The position numbers and the translations under genes are program-made. From Ferribacterium limneticum (GTDB taxonomy: Bacteria; Pseudomonadota; Gammaproteobacteria; Burkholderiales; Rhodocyclaceae), in assembly GCF_020510565.1 (NCBI RefSeq), contig NZ_CP075189.1, forward strand, positions 2,464,501 through 2,528,500: a stretch of DNA of 64,000 nucleotides, given 5' to 3'. How positions within the stretch are numbered: the stretch's first letter is position 1; each line of letters begins with the position of its first letter. Positions 62,961 through 64,000 of this stretch are shown here, piece after piece. The notes under the pieces were generated by a model. The model ran no database searches, had not been told where the DNA came from, and saw only the letters and a program-made list of their open reading frames with translations.

Positions 62961-64000
62961 ACCGCCAGTTCCGCAGCGACAACCCGCGCCGCCTGCAATT
63001 GCTGCGCGACCAGAACCCAGTTGGCAAGAACGGCATCGATTTCGTCGAGATCACCTCGGTCGACCAGCGCAGCCTGCGCGTCGTCTGCGCTCATCCGGTC
63101 AGCGGCATCGGCCGCGCCAATGTGCGGATCGACGGCGGCGTGCGGATTACCGGAATCACGCTGGCCGCTGAGCCGGTCATCAATGGCCGCGAAATTCGCC
63201 TCAAGGTCGAGCAGGCTGGCGATTTCTCGTGGTACACGCTGAGCCTGATCGACCCGGCTGACGCCGAAGCGCCAGCGCCCGGCTTCGACATCTGCCTGTC
63301 CACCATCCGCATCAATTTCAAGGCCGGCTGCCCCTCCGAATTCGACTGCGCCGACGTTCAGGATTGCCCGCCAGCCACGCCGCCCGAACCGCGCCTCGAC
63401 TATCTGGCCAAGGATTACGACAGCTTCCGCCGCCTGATGCTCGACCGCATGTCGCAACTGGTGCCCGGTTTTGCCGAGCGCAGCCCGGCCGACTTCACGG
63501 TGGCGCTGGTCGAAACCCTGGCCTATGTCGGCGACCATCTTTCCTACACGCAGGATGCCGCGGCCACCGAAGCCTACCTCGGCACCGCCCGCCGCCGCAC
63601 TTCCCTGCGCCGCCATGCCCGGCTGCTCGACTACCCGCTGCACGACGGCTGCAACGCCCGTGTTTTCGTGACGGCTACGGTCGACGCCGCTGCCGAGGCA
63701 AAAACCATCCCGGCCGGCACGGCGCTGCTCGCTGCGGCTGGCGCCGGCGACCCGGTCCGCCGCACAGACCTGCTCGACCAGTTGCCGCTACCCGGCATCG
63801 AGGTCTTCGAAACCCTGCACGACCAGGTCCTGCACGCCGCGCACAGCGAAATCGCCATCCACGACTTTGCCGACCCGGCCTACTGCCTGCCACGCGGCAC
63901 GACGGCGGCGGCGCTGGTCAACACGCCTGCCCTGGCGCTTGCGGCCGGCGACGTGCTGATCCTCGAAGAAGTACTCAGCCCGACCACCGGCAAGCCGGCC
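62957..64000 (+). CDS. gpJ/gp6-like baseplate protein (partial)
   Basis: The frame is open to the window end (348 codons seen). MNRQFRSDNPRRLQLLRDQNPVGKNGIDFVEITSVDQRSLRVV, DICLSTIRINFKAGCPSEFDC and RLDYLAKDYDSFRRLMLDRMSQLVPGFAERSPADFTVALVETLAYVGDHLSYTQDAAATEAYLGTARRRTSL-type sequence identify a putative baseplate assembly protein of eCIS (gpJ/T4 gp6-like wedge). The C-terminal part lies outside the window. At 63671-63703 a region vaguely like the repeat core (GGCTACGGTCGACG) is not counted. Confidence 0.88.
   Translation, partial: MNRQFRSDNPRRLQLLRDQNPVGKNGIDFVEITSVDQRSLRVVCAHPVSGIGRANVRIDGGVRITGITLAAEPVINGREIRLKVEQAGDFSWYTLSLIDPADAEAPAPGFDICLSTIRINFKAGCPSEFDCADVQDCPPATPPEPRLDYLAKDYDSFRRLMLDRMSQLVPGFAERSPADFTVALVETLAYVGDHLSYTQDAAATEAYLGTARRRTSLRRHARLLDYPLHDGCNARVFVTATVDAAAEAKTIPAGTALLAAAGAGDPVRRTDLLDQLPLPGIEVFETLHDQVLHAAHSEIAIHDFADPAYCLPRGTTAAALVNTPALALAAGDVLILEEVLSPTTGKPA

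Noticed and set aside
50710..64000. Prophage or type VI secretion system
   Set aside because: No capsid, portal, terminase or integrase and no TssBC/TssJLM; DUF4255, DUF4157 and the AAA+ ATPase indicate an eCIS.

Overview
The window is a high-GC (roughly 60-65 %) stretch of proteobacterial chromosome. Gene content suggests a betaproteobacterium of the Rhodocyclales/Azonexaceae type (Dechloromonas-like): a PEP-CTERM exported protein, Cache/MCP chemotaxis genes, betaine-lipid genes, a UPF0149/SEC-C protein and a phage-tail-like injection system. The taxonomic placement is inference. No rRNA, tRNA, CRISPR array, integrase or intact insertion sequence was seen.

Layout. 0-7 kb: glycerol catabolism (glpK-glpD), facing a four-gene minus-strand cluster (GlpE-type rhodanese, unknown protein, glutathione S-transferase, DUF4202 protein), then a Crp-type regulator fused to PAS. 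7-14 kb: CsbD-like protein, sbcD-sbcC, and a lower-GC defence patch (Mrr-like type IV restriction enzyme plus vapBC). 14-20 kb: hydrolase, peroxiredoxin with divergent AraC regulator, a secreted Cache protein next to an MCP, and the remains of a winged-helix regulator and a TonB-like gene. 20-31 kb: MsrA-thioredoxin-MsrB lipoprotein, an exonuclease/GIY-YIG fusion, creA, a cupin, btaA-btaB (betaine lipid synthesis, with a possible Pho box), a DegP-type protease and a PEP-CTERM protein. 31-36 kb: an iorA-iorB-xdhC-mocA operon for a molybdenum hydroxylase and its maturation, with a divergent AraC regulator. 36-50 kb: msrB, OsmC-YcaO, tag, AraC/MFS pair, a phospholipase-D-like lipoprotein, radical SAM/thioesterase pair, PBP1A, HNH nuclease, YjbQ.

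50.7 kb to the end: fifteen same-strand, mostly overlapping genes of an extracellular contractile injection system (eCIS): sheath, tube, chaperone, Pro-rich protein, DUF4255 cap, AAA+ ATPase, small protein, DUF4157 protein, tube/LysM baseplate proteins, hub, gpV, PAAR tip, gp25 and a gpJ/gp6-like protein that runs off the window. The DUF4157 protein has a Cys-rich, membrane-seeking tail and is the best payload candidate.

The most unusual signal is a dispersed element of about 38-40 bp: an AT-rich half followed by the conserved core CCGGTTGACCGTRGCA. Twelve good copies lie in both orientations. Four are intergenic, one runs over a stop codon, and seven lie inside reading frames (sbcC twice, two eCIS genes, the Crp-PAS gene, the exonuclease fusion and a TonB remnant; xdhC near its 3' end makes an eighth coding copy if the stop-overlapping copy is counted as intergenic). 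All coding copies keep the frame open. The layout recalls DNA uptake sequences or protein-coding palindromic elements, but I recognise no described family. A separate GC-rich palindromic repeat also lies in frame inside sbcC and recurs upstream of tag.
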